From assembly GCA_936432065.2 (NCBI GenBank), contig OW386286.2:82649652-82713651 (forward strand): a stretch of DNA of 64,000 nt. Direction: 5' to 3'. The translations under genes and the position numbers were made by a program. The notes under the pieces are model-generated. The model ran no database searches, was not told where the DNA came from, and was given only the letters and a program-made list of their open reading frames with translations. Of this stretch, positions 1-12,758 are shown piece by piece. Position 1 is the stretch's first letter; each line of letters opens with the position of its first letter. The stretch comes from Rutpela maculata. Its lineage: Eukaryota > Arthropoda > Insecta > Coleoptera > Cerambycidae.

Positions 1-360
1 AGTCATCGCGGCGATGCAGTTCTCCACTTCAGGCCATTCCAAATATCATTAAGAAGACTAAGAAAATATGAACTGAAGTTTTTCAGTTCATATTTGAGAA
101 ATAGTATATTGTGTATTTAGGTTTGAAAGCAATGCATTCCCGGACGATGATGCAAGCATCGAAGTCCGGGAATGTGGCTTTACACCGAAGTACACATACT
201 ATTTTGTCTGAAATCACAATCAATATTATTATAAATTAAGGAATTTGTATTAATGCATAACATTTTTTCATTACAATCTAACTGCTTACTAATAAATGCA
301 ATTTTAGTGTGAGTTGGTTTGTCTGCCTGTATTTATTTACTACCTAAAATATACATAAAA
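1..360. other. AT-rich intergenic DNA with two short hairpins
   Basis: No gene is seen. Two short perfect or near-perfect hairpins stand out: 64-95 (14-bp stem, 4-base loop) and 135-174 (11-bp outer stem, arms 135-145 and 164-174, with a second short stem inside). They could be tiny foldback repeats or structured RNA, but nothing shows that they are transcribed. Confidence 0.5.
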
Positions 361-420
361 AACCGTACGGGAATGTTACTTTCCTGGCCTAGGTCGGGAA
401 AGTAACATTACCGTACGGTT
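361..420. repeat. 60-bp near-perfect hairpin
   Basis: The arms 361-370 and 411-420 pair perfectly (10 bp), and 372-384 pairs perfectly with 397-409 (13 bp), leaving one mismatched base per arm and a 12-base loop. The size suits a pre-miRNA-like hairpin or a miniature foldback repeat; I cannot tell which. It lies directly before the duplicated X-box-like motif. Confidence 0.7.
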
Positions 421-424
421 TTGT

Positions 425-485
425 TGATAGTTGCTTGGCAACGGATCTTTTCCGGTCTGTCTTCTGATAGTTTCTTAGCAACGGA
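425..485. promoter_or_regulatory. Direct repeat carrying two X-box (RFX-type) matches
   Basis: A 20-base block starting at 426 recurs 40 bases later at 466. Each copy contains an imperfect palindrome, GTTGCTTGGCAAC (430-442) and GTTTCTTAGCAAC (470-482). Both satisfy the X-box consensus RYYNYY-N(1-3)-RRNRAC bound by RFX transcription factors. The match is seen in the sequence; regulatory use is inference, since no promoter or gene is recognised next to it and the block may be part of a repeat. Confidence 0.35.
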
Positions 486-967
486 CTAAAATACTGGAAT
501 TGTGCATTTTTCGATCTGAAATCCCGCCGAAAATGTAGACATTGCCGATCAATTTCAGAAAAAATGATTTCCGCCACGACAAAAAAAGCAAATTAAGGCT
601 ATTTGTAAGAACAAGCGCTCAGAGAATTTATTTGTTTAAATGGAATTGGAATTGAATTCCAAGGTTCCGGACATAGTCATGATAGAAGAAGGATTAAAAT
701 TGTCAGGTTTATTATTATAGTTTCAAACATTTAACTCGTCGTCATCTGATGAGCTTTCACTCATATATATCTCATGAGCTTGGCTTCAGTGCCGTTAAAA
801 TTTAAAAAGCATACTGACTGTTTATACTTCTGGTACGGCTCTGGTAAGGCTAGGGAAGTAAATTAGAAAGTTTCAAAAGTTTAGGACCGTAATAATAACA
901 AGCAAAACGTAAACAAGAAATAATAACTCTCCAGAAAACATAAAAACCGCTGCCCAAGGAATCACTA
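486..967. other. Intergenic, nothing recognised
   Basis: AT-rich sequence without a supported gene. The short minus-strand reading frame at 389-577 overlaps the hairpin and the X-box repeat and has no recognisable domain, so it is not called. Confidence 0.5.
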
Positions 968-1614
968 CTTCCACATACAGATTTTTTATCCAAGTCACTC
1001 ACAACGAAAAAATTTTGTATGTGGAAATAATTGTTTAAGGAACTTTAATAATATAATATTTGAAATCCTTTACCCCTAAAAACCCATAAAACGATACCCC
1101 ACATCGGTACCGGGTTGGGGGTGGTGATAGAGGGTGGAAGTAAAACAACATTTTGAGGTTTCTGGTTCTTGTACACACACTAAATCACAAATTTTTTTCA
1201 TCCCCTTTAATAATGAGGTGGGGGTGGTAAAGAGGGTGGCTAATGCCAAAATTTTTCTTGAGACCTTAGCTTCTCTTGTATATACTAAATACCAATTTTA
1301 TAGACTCTTACCTGCTTGATTTACCTATTTTCCCCAAATTTACCCCAATTTACCCCCCAACCCTTCGACGGAACAAGATGAAAATATAATCTAGTTCTAG
1401 ATCTCGTTAAAGTACATACGTGTACCAAATTTCAAGTCAATATCTCAAACGGTTTCAGAGTAAACGTGCTCACAAAATAAGTTACAGAGACAGACAGAAT
1501 TTTTTTTTTTGCTCAAACTTCAAATCTCGACGTTTCGTGACATTCTAAGCCTATTTGAACAATACAAATTTTAAAAAAAAATTGTCGTTACTATACTTCC
1601 ACTGGATGTGGAAG
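968..1614. mobile_element. TA-flanked TIR element, family 'CTTCCACAT' copy 1
   Basis: The element begins CTTCCACATACAG and ends with the inverted CTGGATGTGGAAG, and is bounded by TA at 966-967 and 1615-1616. It has no coding capacity; its interior holds repeated G-rich blocks (GGTGGGGGTGG) about 120 bp apart. Related sequence recurs at 39780-40040, 40803-41135 and 41525-44959. TA duplication plus short TIR suggests a non-autonomous Tc1/mariner-like element; the superfamily is inference. Confidence 0.7.
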
Positions 1615-1616
1615 TA

Positions 1617-1989
1617 AAATAATGTATCCACTACAGAATGTAGGAACGAAAACACTACCAGCTTCTGGTACAAAAAATTGACGGCGACAGGAACTGTCTA
1701 TATGGAGCACTAAGCCATCAATTAAAAGAAGAAAACATAACAATCCGTAACCAGGCCATTTTATGTGCCATCCCTTGGGCTGGATACAGAGTGTAAAAGA
1801 TAAAATTTTTTGAGTTGTCAGGTGAGTTATGGATGTTTGAAGGGTCATACATACCTCGGGATGTGCGATTAACGATTTAGTGAGTAGTGATGGGTTTTGT
1901 ACATAATCCAGGACTAGGTACAGTGTTTTTGGTGTAAGGCAATAGAACAAGTCAAAAAGGGAAGGGAATGGAAGGGAAGAGAAGTATCA
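1617..1989. other. Unassigned sequence between two repeats
   Basis: A 119-codon minus-strand frame (1950-1591) crosses the end of the preceding element and has no recognisable domain, so it is probably fortuitous. The plus strand has short peptide-like runs but no convincing gene. It may be upstream sequence of the LINE remnant that follows. Confidence 0.4.
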
Positions 1990-2750
1990 CAGATAAGCGA
2001 GGAGAAAAAATGAATTCCACAAAGAAATCACAGCGGTATATACCCTACCAGAACCAGAAACCGAGGAATCAGAAGGCTTAGAAGAAGATTTGTAAAAGCA
2101 GAAATACAAAAAAAGGAGCACAAACACTCCACATAATGACACAATGCGGCCACGTATTTCACAAATACCTACAGATATATACTCTACCAGAACCAGAAAC
2201 GGAGGAATCAGAAGACTCAGAAGGAGAAGAAAATCTGTAGAAGCATAAACACAAAAAGGAGGAGCATAAACATTAAATATCACGAACACAATGCGGCAAC
2301 GCATTCCAAAAACACCTACACTGCCCACCCCTACCTGTACCATGCGTCATGTGGCTCTCGCTGCTGACAACAAGCATAACCCAAATCCAACCCAGTATCG
2401 AAACCGAGGAATCAGAAGATTCAGAAAAAGAAGACTCGAAGAAGCAGAAACACCAAAAGACGATCATAAACACTCCATATCATGATACAACGCGGCACCA
2501 TATTTCACAAGAAGACCCAGAAGAGGCACAAGTCCAGAACCAAAAACACAAAAACGGTCCCTCACGACACAATGCGGTAACGCATCTTACAAATACCTAC
2601 ACCTCCCATCCCACACTTCTTTACCATGCGCCACATGGCTCTCGCTGCTGGAAAAAAGCATGACCTTAGTCCAACCTAGCGTGGACGTAGCAGGCCCAGC
2701 TGTATAACCCCGAGTGGCAGCAATGCCTACCGCACGCTGGTAAATCAATC
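1990..2750 (+). mobile_element. 3' end of a non-LTR retrotransposon with internal tandem repeats
   Basis: Blocks encoding acidic runs (about PEPETEESEDSE) recur near 2044, 2184 and 2395, and a block beginning ACAATGCGG recurs near 2140, 2288 and 2571. The sequence closes with GTGGCAGCAATGCCTACCG and a tail of repeated AATC units at about 2740-2756. The same 3' region, without the expansion, occurs inverted at 5900-5695, so this is a dispersed family. The AATC-type tail is typical of LINEs that do not use poly(A). The short open frames here are not called as genes. Confidence 0.55.
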
Positions 2751-3675
2751 AATCAACTCCCTCGCCGCGGTATAAAAATTACGACATTTTTTTCGACAGA
2801 CGGAAAGTCATTTGCCAGCCGCACGTATCGTTTTTCGAACCTTTGTCGTATGAAAAAGTGTCTTAGAATTTCATAATCTAAAGAGTTTGCCTGCGATAAA
2901 GCTCGCTGTTTTGATGGGGGTTTTTGGTAACGGGCTGCCGTACTATAATTACCTCTATAAATTAATGACTGCATGCCTGAAACACCCTGTATATGAACTC
3001 ATCTTCAATTTCAGCCCACATTTACGAAATACTTTACCGGACTCAAGATAACCCGGAAATGTAAGTGCCTATTTTACAATAACTCTTAAATTCATCTAGA
3101 AATAACTATGAAACGTTATTTGCGATGCCTTTCATAAATAGCTGGCACAAAATTACTCATTGTCAGTTAACGGATGTTTTTTTCACGGTTTTGTGACAAG
3201 TGTTAATTCTTTTCCGACGGAACCATTATATCAGGACAATTTAAAGTTAGTTTTAACTGAAGAGAGATTTTTGAATTACTTCCAACCAAAAGTCGCCTAG
3301 TGGTAACAGTTTCATCGACATTCCTTCAATATTGAGGATTAGTTCACTTTATCTTAATTTAGACAATAATGTATTCTATGAGTTGAAATTAAACATTTCA
3401 ATTTATTCCAAATAAAATGCAGATAATGCTAGTCTAACTTTATTGTTTGGTAGAGCTTATAGTTCACGAGCTGGTGATTTTTTTTTTAAACGGTTTTAGA
3501 GTCTGTTTTATAGGCTCCGTTTATGTTCGATCTGAGAGTTAACTCTAATTTTGTCAAAAAATACGTTTTATACTCATCGGTAACTTATGTTTAAACTCCA
3601 AACGGTAGACGGGGTACCGCTTAAACTGCAAACTTAGGTTTACGCACACGTACGTCGTTGAAAATCAATAGGTAT
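2751..3675. other. Non-coding, repeat-derived sequence
   Basis: At 2958-2995 there is a terminus of the type common in insect MITEs (inverted TACAGGGTGTTTCAG). A 73-codon minus-strand frame (2974-2753) lies just inside it and is probably part of that repeat. From 3000 to 3675 I recognise nothing. Confidence 0.4.
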
Positions 3676-3790
3676 GTTCAAAAACCCTGTACTATCTGCA
3701 CCAGTGCAAATATATTTCTCTTCAACTTATGTACAGCCTCACTATATCTCCTATTACCTGCACCGGTGCAGATTGTGCAGGGTTTTGAAC
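3676..3790. repeat. 115-bp foldback MITE
   Basis: The left end reads GTTCAAAAACCCTG and the right end CAGGGTTTTGAAC; inside these, ATCTGCACCAGTGCA faces TGCACCGGTGCAGAT. The whole unit folds into one hairpin. There is no coding capacity. Confidence 0.65.
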
Positions 3791-5694
3791 CATATTTCGA
3801 AGGGTGTTAAATTATTCAACTTAACGCAATCTTCAACTTGGTTCAACATAACCTACAAATAACTACTTGTCTTCCGTAAAGTTGTAGAAATGGACATATA
3901 AAGTGGATTTATAAAGCTGGCCACACGCGAACTATTTTTTTATATATATTTATATTATCACCGTCAATTCCAATCTTTTCAACGCCAAAACCAAAATTGG
4001 TATACATATCTTCTAAAGAATTACTTGAATTTGTTTTATTAGCCGATTAATACTATTACTCTCACTGTTGAAATAGTTGCGATTAAACATCATATACGAG
4101 AAGTGTTCCTACTTGCCATGTTTGGTATACCAATCTGATTTGTTGCATATTATATAATATGTATAATTAGTTAGGCATTTTACAAATCATTATACTGTAA
4201 ACAAATTAAACTTATATCAATATATATTTGTATTATTTGAATCTTTGCCTTATTTCTTCACTAATAATTAACTTCATGTTCTATCATTTCAGAGATTCTG
4301 TGTGTTAGATCGGCAACTGATTTTTAAGGAGCTTCGAGTTCCTCACGTCTGTTTGAGGGTCTCCATTACAGCACAAAAACTAACGAGATAGTTCTATAAA
4401 AGTGATTAGAATATAAGACATATATCAGATACTGAATCAACAAAGACTGTGACATTGAAGAGAAGATTGAAGATTATAAATCTTTAGATTTATAAGAATC
4501 CCATGAAAGTACAGAGTAGAAAGATATCGTCAAACGTTGCATGAGGCACGACTACTGGCGCCCACTATATGTTAGTTTTGTTGTGTTCTTCAGACATAGA
4601 GCAGCGGTAAGATCTTTTAAAGTGGCAGAGGTAAACTTTAGTGTTCAGCAAATACTAAATACTTAAACCATAACCTAAAAGTTTACTAGCTCTTCAACTA
4701 TTAAAATACATCTGAAACTGTTGTCCGAAACGCTTCAAACATTTCGACTGGGGCATTCATAAGGGCCAAGTATGTCACCCATACAACTTTTTGGTACGCT
4801 ATAAAAAGTTTTCGTGTCTAAAAATAGACTGCGGTGTATAACAATGATTTATTTTATTTTTATTGCTGATTAACTTTCTCTAACACGCGCATTCTATTGA
4901 ACTAACACTGGTGCACCAAATAATGGCATAAATATTTATAATTCTGAGGAAATAGCGCGGTATAAAATAAATCAGATTCAACATGTAATTGTAAATATTG
5001 CAGTGATAATGTTTATCCGTTACGTAGACCCATTTAACTGAAAGTTATTTGTGGCTGTGGTCCAAAAATAAATACACATCAGCTACCTTATAATGCGAGC
5101 AATGTCGCGAATATATTGCGAACATCTAGAAAAAAATTATTACCGGACATGTAAAAAAAAATCATCTGGAAAATTCAAATTTAACTGAAACCTTACTGAG
5201 CTTTTGTTTTATGTTTTGTTCAAAGTGATCTGTTTTTAAGTTGGAAAATTCCATTCGAAAACAAGACAGTTTAAGTGAAGACGACTATATTATATTTTCA
5301 AAGTAAAAAATAGAAAACAGATATTTTTATCATTTTGCTTTCTTTTCACATACACAGAGTTTTTGTGGATTATTTCTGTATCAACTAATAAACTATCGAT
5401 AAATTTAGATTTGCTAGTTCAAACGGAACATTCTTGACATAGTCATAGTAGGTTGAATATACTGATTAATTCAGCTTACAACTAACATGATCACGTTGAA
5501 AAAACAATGTCTCTTAGGGCCGGTTTATCAATGAAGGGTCAAATTTGCATGTTAACTAACCCCGGGATAATATAAACCTCAGGTCAAAGTGAGTGTTAAA
5601 CCCGCATCCGATCATCCACTACGTTTTATTGTGTGAGTTAGGAAGCCCTTGAGGTTGGTACTGCTTCCTACACAGTTTTCAGCTGTAGTCTGAT
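3791..5694. other. Long AT-rich stretch without a recognised gene
   Basis: No supported coding exon was found. Weak points: a splice-acceptor-like TTTCAG at about 4287 followed by 200 bases of higher complexity, and a repeat-like start 'GGGCCGGTTT' near 5517. Neither can be tied to a gene. Confidence 0.4.
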
Positions 5695-6560
5695 TTTAAT
5701 TGATTTAACAGCGTGCGGTAGACATTGCTGCCACTCCCATGATATACCGCTAAGCCAGCAGCCAGCCACATGACGCATGGTAACTGAATGTGGGGTGGGA
5801 AATGTAGGCATTTGTGGAACGTGTAAACTCCTTTTTTGTGTTTTTGCTTCTAGGCTTCTGTTTCTTCTGAGTCATCTATTTCTTCCATTTCTGATTCCAA
5901 CAGAGTAGTCGTTGCGATTTCTTCTATGGTATACCTTCTTTCTTGCCGTTCTTTCCCAGTATGCTTTGTCCTTTCCTAGATTGTTCAATTATTGTTATCC
6001 ACGTGTAGCATGGTCTCTCTTTTAGTTTGTCACTGTTAATATTAGAGTTTCCTTCAGCAAATGTGTCGGATACCTTCTCTGGACATGTCCCTAGTACTTC
6101 ATTTTGTATATTTTCATCCACTTCGTAATTGTCTTCCCTCCTATTATGTTGACGTTTTATGTCGTTGCTTTAGTTCTAATGGTTTTGCAAGTACATGGAC
6201 GATGTCTTTTTCAGCTCTTCTCAGACTTCTTCTGATGGCTTCTGTCGTTGCCACGTTTTTGACTCCGTATGTCATGATTAGCAGCATGATAGCTATGTAT
6301 GTCTTGATCTTTTTCTTCTTTTCTTATTGGATCCATAGGTGCCGCAATTTTTATTTTTGAACATATTGTTGTCCAGTTTAGTTCTCCTGTTAGTTGCATT
6401 ATATTTCCTCGCAGTATTTCTTCTGGTTGTATTCATGCTGTAGTAAGTGAGTATTCCAGGTAATGTGTATTTTGTTATTTCCTCTACGTGTATTCTCATT
6501 TCGTATTTCGAGTTTCCCATATAGTATTTTATGGTTTATGTCGACTTCTGTTGACCTTTT
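5695..6560 (-). mobile_element. 5'-truncated, decayed LINE, same family as 1990-2750
   Basis: Read on the minus strand, 5900-5695 matches the 3' region of the copy at 1990-2750, including GTGGCAGCAATGTCTACCG before the end. Upstream (about 6560-5924) broken frames give stretches such as QLTGELNWTT and EEITKY, compatible with the C-terminal reverse-transcriptase part of a non-LTR element but split by frameshifts. The assignment rests on the shared 3' end and is weak for the coding part. Confidence 0.45.
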
Positions 6561-8697
6561 TGCTTTAATGTTTTTGACCCGTTATCTTCCTGCCTACCAG
6601 GATATGATCTATTTGTGAAGTTGAGTTTCCGTCTATTGTAAATTACTGTATTATCAGCACACTATTGTTGATATTGATGTTAATCATTTTTCTAAATAAC
6701 TTTAAATAACTCAGTAACCGTACATTTTAGCTATAGGTAATATAGAAATAGGTTGAAAGGTAATAAAAGAGTGAAGCGAATAGATTTATAAATATGGTAC
6801 CTCAACCAGCAAATTTGTTTTATAATTTAAATGTTATACGATTATTTTGTTTTATTGTTATTTTATTAATGCTTCTAAAATGCTAATTGATCGTATTAAA
6901 GTTGCAGAAAACACTGTCTTGTTGCCAGCAACTGAACTGTTTTATAAATTTAACATCAGAACGTTTCAAAAGCAAATTTAAAAAACATCTTATAAATCAG
7001 TTAAGAAATTATTTTAGAAACGTTTCCGTGACTAAGCTATAAAACATTTCAGCTTATAAAACTAAATACTTTTATAGCGCTTTAGTAATGTTCGGCAGTA
7101 TTTTCAGCACCGTTATAAATATATGTTAAAATTATTTTATAATCGTTTCTTATTTTCTTATAAAACAGTTATATTAAAGCACTATTTGGGACAGTTTTGC
7201 TATTGAAAGTAAATTGTTGTTCCAGAGTCTGCTACATAATTATTATATTGCAATCTACTGCAATATGGCAGCGGCAATTACAAAATAACATTTTATTAAA
7301 GAGTCTTTTGATCGGAGACACATTTTACGTAAAAAAAGTTTTAGCCAATTTGACCAAAGATTTTTTCACTTATTATTTTTAGGTCCGGCGCCTTCGCCAG
7401 AATTTCTCAAACTTTATTTGTTTTCTTTCTACTCTACTTTTATTAAAACAAAAAATCTTTTTAGTGCAAAATATCCTAAAGGACTATTAGAAAGTATAAC
7501 AATATAAAACGTATGAAAAAAAATCATAAATACGGAAATTTTTTAACTTGACCGCTTGTACATTTTTTAAGCTGTATCTCGGAAACTAGACATGGGATCG
7601 AGTTGGGCTCATGACAACTATTAATCACAGAGTCGAAATCTACAACTATTACCAATTTTAGTAGCTTAAACTGAATTAAGAAGAAACCCCCAAACTATTT
7701 TTAACCTCTCGTTAATAATTCAAAAGTTACTAATATTGATAAATGGTAAATTAAAAACGTATTAAACTAATAGGGTACCAGCGCCCAGCATGTAATTTAA
7801 AAATAATATGTGCATCTTAAAATAAAAATAGTGAAAGTTTTCCCAATTTTAGTAGCTTGAACCTACTTAAGATGAAGAAACTCTTAAGTTATTTTTAATC
7901 TCTAATTACCAGTTTTAAGCTGCAAATGTAAATAATAATTATGTTCCTTCCTATAACCTGTCAACAAACAAGACTAATATATCTAATCTAGCTGTCATTC
8001 TTATATTTATTTTTTTATTTAAATTAGTAGTGAAAGTTTCTTACCGTACACCCTATGTACTTTAATTAATTACCGGACATTTTTCTAGCATTAGAGAGAT
8101 TACTAGTGAAAATTTTCATAAAATGGGCAAGGGTGTTAAAATGAAAACTCAACATGCAATTTAACGGTAATAGTTACAGTAAATTATAGTTTTTATCAAA
8201 ATGTTTGTGATTCTGGCTAGTTATTTTTCTTCACTTATAAGTGATAACAAAAATACAAAATAACCCTTTTTGAAAAAAAAATTGTTATATTGGTTCATTT
8301 AAGATACGGCCCTGTCACAAATCCGTCACCTTTAAGACACATTATTTTATAGATGTTTTGTTAGAATCGCCTATTGTTTAATTATTTTAAAATGCTTGTT
8401 ATTAACACAAAAGTATTTTATAGAAGGAAGCCATTTTATGAGACCAGCGTTCGAGGTCGTAAATATGACAAGACAAAAAGTTTGAAAATCACATTTTTAT
8501 TAATATTTATAGCAGTTAATATGTGTTAATTATGAAGTTATGACGATTAAAAGAAATTGGCGTTAAATTTCATTAAAAAAATATATATCAAAATGTGAAA
8601 TCAATTTTTATAAAATTACAAAAATTATTAGAAACTTTCAGTAAATACGGGGGCACTTAAAATTCATCAAAAACACAAGGCATAATTCAGAGTAAAA
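6561..8697. other. AT-rich repeats with recurrent TTATAAAA motif and a partial element
   Basis: Between about 6937 and 7165 the motif TTATAAA(A/C) recurs many times at irregular 15-50 base spacing; a similar set lies at 10470-10740. The part 7300-7690 is homologous to 62620-62930, including the block GCTGTATCTCGGAAACTAGA near 7571, so it is a piece of the TA-flanked family at 62399-62960. No gene is seen. Confidence 0.45.
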
Positions 8698-10237
8698 GGA
8701 CCGCGGAACAAAACCCATGAAAATGTTGATTCGGTGGAATCGGCTGAAATTTTGGTATATTGTATGTAGTTCAAGTCATGCTGATCAAAAGTTCTTATCA
8801 CATCGAGCCAATCCTATGGACATTTTTTGCTTCGGTGGGATTAGCTGAAACTTAAAGTCATGCTGATTAGAAATTTCTATTGCACTTAGTGTATCCTATG
8901 AGTGGTTTTCGCTCCAGGAGTGCTTGAAGGTCCTAACAACGAGGTAACGGGTAATCTATATGTACGTGTTTATGAATGGCTTCCATCGTGTTTGTATGAG
9001 TGCGTGTGTGTGTGATTATTTTTATCAAAGAATCTGCTCTTACCGGCACTGTGTTTCTTATGAAAGCGTCCTTATTGCCAACCAGGGTGATCTCATTTTT
9101 TTAGTTTCACTTTCTATCTGTTTATTTTTACTTTTTGTTGTTTTTTAATATATTTTTATTTTTAGTTTTTAAATATTGACAATATCCATAGGATTTTCAG
9201 GAACAAGTGCTCTGTTTCCAGCATCATGTATCGTTCGAAAGAGAATCATTTATGGATATTTTATGTGATTTTCATGCCGTGCGTACCCCAAAAACCATAA
9301 TACGCTTGTAGCATGTGCACAAGCGCCTAACGTTCTGGCACCTGCCTTACATGCGCAGTAATCGCTTAATATAGCATTTTTTGTGTATTTTTAATCAGTG
9401 AATGATATTCTTGTGCCAAAGTGAAAAAGAATAAAAGACATAAGAAATTAATGCAAAATATCGACCGCCCACTCAATACCACCCACTTACGTAAAGAATA
9501 TTTTTTAAAAATAATGTAAAATTAAGCTTGTATATTCAATATGCGTATAGAGTCACGTCCCTGTAAATCAAAAGGTTTCTCAAATATAAAATAATAATCA
9601 GTGTTTGGATGCCATTTTCAAATAGTTGTAGCTCAAGGTATTTGCGGACATATTTTTGCATGTAGAATCTGCACCAGAAGTTTGTCCGGCAAATCCTGTA
9701 TACACTGGCACATACATACACACACAAACGGATGCACGCAGAACACTAACACGCTGGAAGTCATTCATAAACACGTACATATAAATTACCCGTTAACTCG
9801 TTGTTAAGCACTTCTAGAGCGAAAACCCCTCATAAGATAGACTTAATGCAATAAGAATCTTTGATCAGCATGACTTTAACTACAACATAGTAGCCAATCC
9901 CACAGAAGCATGCCGAAATATGACATATATATATTTTACTTAAACTAAAAATTGATTAAAAAAATCTGAAAAAAACTCTTGAGCTTTATTGGACTTGAAC
10001 AAAAATATTTCGGTCCTTTTAATTTTTTTCTAAAGTTAATAGTTTAAGAGTAAACAGTTCTTGAATGTCTAAAATGACGCAAATTACCTAACTTTGACAA
10101 GCTGTATCTCAAAAACTGTCCATAGGATTGGCTCGATGCGATAAGAACTTTTGATCAGCATGACTTGAACTACAAAATACCAAAATTTCAGCCGATTCCA
10201 CCTAATCAACATTTTCATGGGTTTTGTTCCGGGGTCC
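8698..10237. mobile_element. 1.54-kb foldback element with long inverted repeats
   Basis: The outer arms begin with inverted CGGAACAAAACCCATGAAAA (left from 8703, right ending near 10232) and stay similar inward to about 9060 on the left and 9660 on the right, including ACGTGTTTATGAATG facing CATTCATAAACACGT. The right arm contains a CTGTATCTCAAAAACTGTCC block near 10110 that the left arm lacks, so the arms have diverged by indels. No transposase is visible; the short frames at 8960-9148 and 9536-9807 are arm sequence. Confidence 0.7.
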
Positions 10238-12756
10238 TCTCTTTGGCATCAAAAACTCTAAAATAATTATTAAGTAAGTTCTTATCCACTATCGAGTAAA
10301 ATCCCTGAAAGCTTAATATATATAGAGATCAGCATATTATCTATTCTCTAAGTAGGTATATGTATGCGACTTTTTGAATACATTTAAGAAATTTTATTGG
10401 TGTTTCATAGCAACAATAACAAACAGTGAATACGTGATGCACCCTGTATGTACTTTTAATTATGTGCTTTATAAGGCAGTTAAACGAAGCTTCAATAAAA
10501 CTGTTTTATAGAGGCGTTACCGAATTTTCTTAGAGTCTGCGGAAATGTTTATACAGTTATTTTGTAATGGTTGCAATAGGGTTTACAAAATATTAACAGT
10601 GACTGAATTATTTTATAAGATGGTGCCAATTTTACATTTACAGCTGTCGTAATAACGTTTCTAAAGTATTTCTGAGAGTAGCGTTGTTTTATAAAACTTG
10701 TGTCAGAAACATTTCTGCAGCTTTTATAAAATACCAAATTGCTAGTTGGGATGTTCCATTTAAAATAAGCTATTTAATGGAGGTCGAAGTTGTACCTCAT
10801 TTTCCGGACACCCTGTATATTTTGGAGCATTTGTAGTTTGAGAATACATAAGCTTCATCTCATATAGATATTTGGAAGAAGAATTGGTTATCAGAATTTA
10901 CTATAGCGAATTAATAATTTAATTTAATTTAATTTCCAACTATGGTTTGTTTATCGCATCACATTAAAATCGACGTATTTAAAATATATTGATTTTTTTA
11001 TGTATAAGTATTTAGATAGGGAATGATATTGAAAGTTACTTTAAAATAATTAAAGAATACGAATCCGGCATAACAAACAAGACACGCCATTTAAAATAAG
11101 GAAGTTGATGTCAACTTCCGGCATAATCGGAAGTGTTTCATACATGACGTTATTTTCATTAAATAGAGCACCTCTGAAACCCCCTCTTTCTAAATTGTCA
11201 GCTTCAGATTATTTTTAGTTTTTCTAAAACGTCTAATAGGCCACTAACCGGGATGCACCCTGAATATACTTTTAGTTATATCTATGCCTGTACTGTGTAC
11301 TGCAAAGTAGTAATGTATATTTTCAGATTTTAATTGAATACTCAAACTAATTTTGTGTTCCATAATAAAAACTAACACACTTTGTTTGCTATCAAGTCAA
11401 AATTGCCAAATTATAGAACGAATTACCGTATGTAACTATATTTAGCAGAGATTTTATTATTGTAACAGTTGGTTAGTCTGAAGGTAATTATTGCATTCCA
11501 TTTCCACAAACAAAGTTAGTTTTATAACTACACAAGAACTATATAAAGGTGGTAAAAGTTTAACTTTAATTTAAATTCAGTTTTACAATTAAATATATAA
11601 CCACACACCACAGATAATAGACAACCCCCAAATCCAAAGCCAAGGTTGTCCGAAAGAGTTATACATTTGAAAAAACGCAGACAACATCCATTACTCACCG
11701 ATATTGCCAGTGTCAGAGTTGAGCTCGAATCCAGAACACGATAGACAGTATGACAAAACGTGCTGGCCACTAACACATTTTAGCCCACTGCGCTATCGTG
11801 CCCTAGATTTTCCACCAAATACATTTGGATAATCCGCTTTTAAATATTAACAGTGTTGGAACAACCAACTTATAAAATTGATTTTATTACAATAGAGCAA
11901 AATTTGACGTGGCAATAGTATCATGAAACGAGATAACGCCTGAATTTTCTACATCTTTCTATACGCCTCTGAGACATGGACCAGTTTGACTGTCGCCATG
12001 AAAAGAAAAAATGTGATCCCCAGATGCCAAATTTTATTCTGTTGGGATTTCGATATAATTTTATACGTAGATTACAGGAATGTTTGCAAAACTATCGTAG
12101 CGATTATTATTTTCCATATTTTTGCAAAAAAATGTGGCACAGCATTGGTACCTCATGGCACAGAAGCTTACATATGTTCCGCGTTTCATCTACTTGCAAG
12201 ATGCCCTACTGTGTGAATTGTTTTTTCACTCACATAAAAGTTATTTAGCATGATATAATGATTTTTGATTCCAATTCACAGTATTTAGAATGCATTTTGA
12301 ATGTAACTTTTCTTGCAGTTCCTTGTTTTTATTTGTATTGACAATATGTTCACAAAAATGTTTCTTGAATGAATCTTTTATTTCAATAAATCACCTTCTT
12401 TTATTACAAATTTTCCTTTTAACCTATATTATTAGCATAATTTCCAATAATGAAGAGCGTTTATTCTTTATAAAAAAAATAATAGCTCACAATATAAAAA
12501 TATGACAAAAAAAATATGAACCAAAAATATTCTAGGCGAACCGAGTCCACTGTGCCATGCATAATTAGCTTCTGTCGGAAATATAGACATTTGAGAGCCA
12601 CACGCTGGTCTCACTAAATAAAATGATAGTACGTGTGGCACAGCATATGTACCTCGGAGCACAAACCACATCTTTAGGGGAGGTACACACCGCGTACCTC
12701 ATAGCAGTCAACGTGTTAAGGAAGCAGACGAAAGATTCACTGATGCTTTCAAGATG
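10238..12756. other. AT-rich stretch with MITE ends, no recognised gene
   Basis: TTATAAAA motifs recur at 10470-10740. MITE-type termini (GGGTGCATC, ACACCCTGTATA) appear near 10437, 10807 and 11250. Blocks containing 'GTGGCACAGCAT.GTACCTC' occur at about 12133 and 12635. The 82-codon minus-strand frame at 11776-11528 has hydrophobic and glycine-rich runs but no recognisable family or codon signal; I do not call it. Confidence 0.4.
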
Positions 12757-12758
12757 TA

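Noticed and set aside
1591..1950. 119-codon minus-strand ORF as a gene
   Set aside because: It crosses a transposon boundary and shows no domain or start context.
2291..2663. Overlapping plus-strand ORFs as a charged protein gene
   Set aside because: They arise from tandem repeats in a LINE 3' region; both frames are open because of composition.
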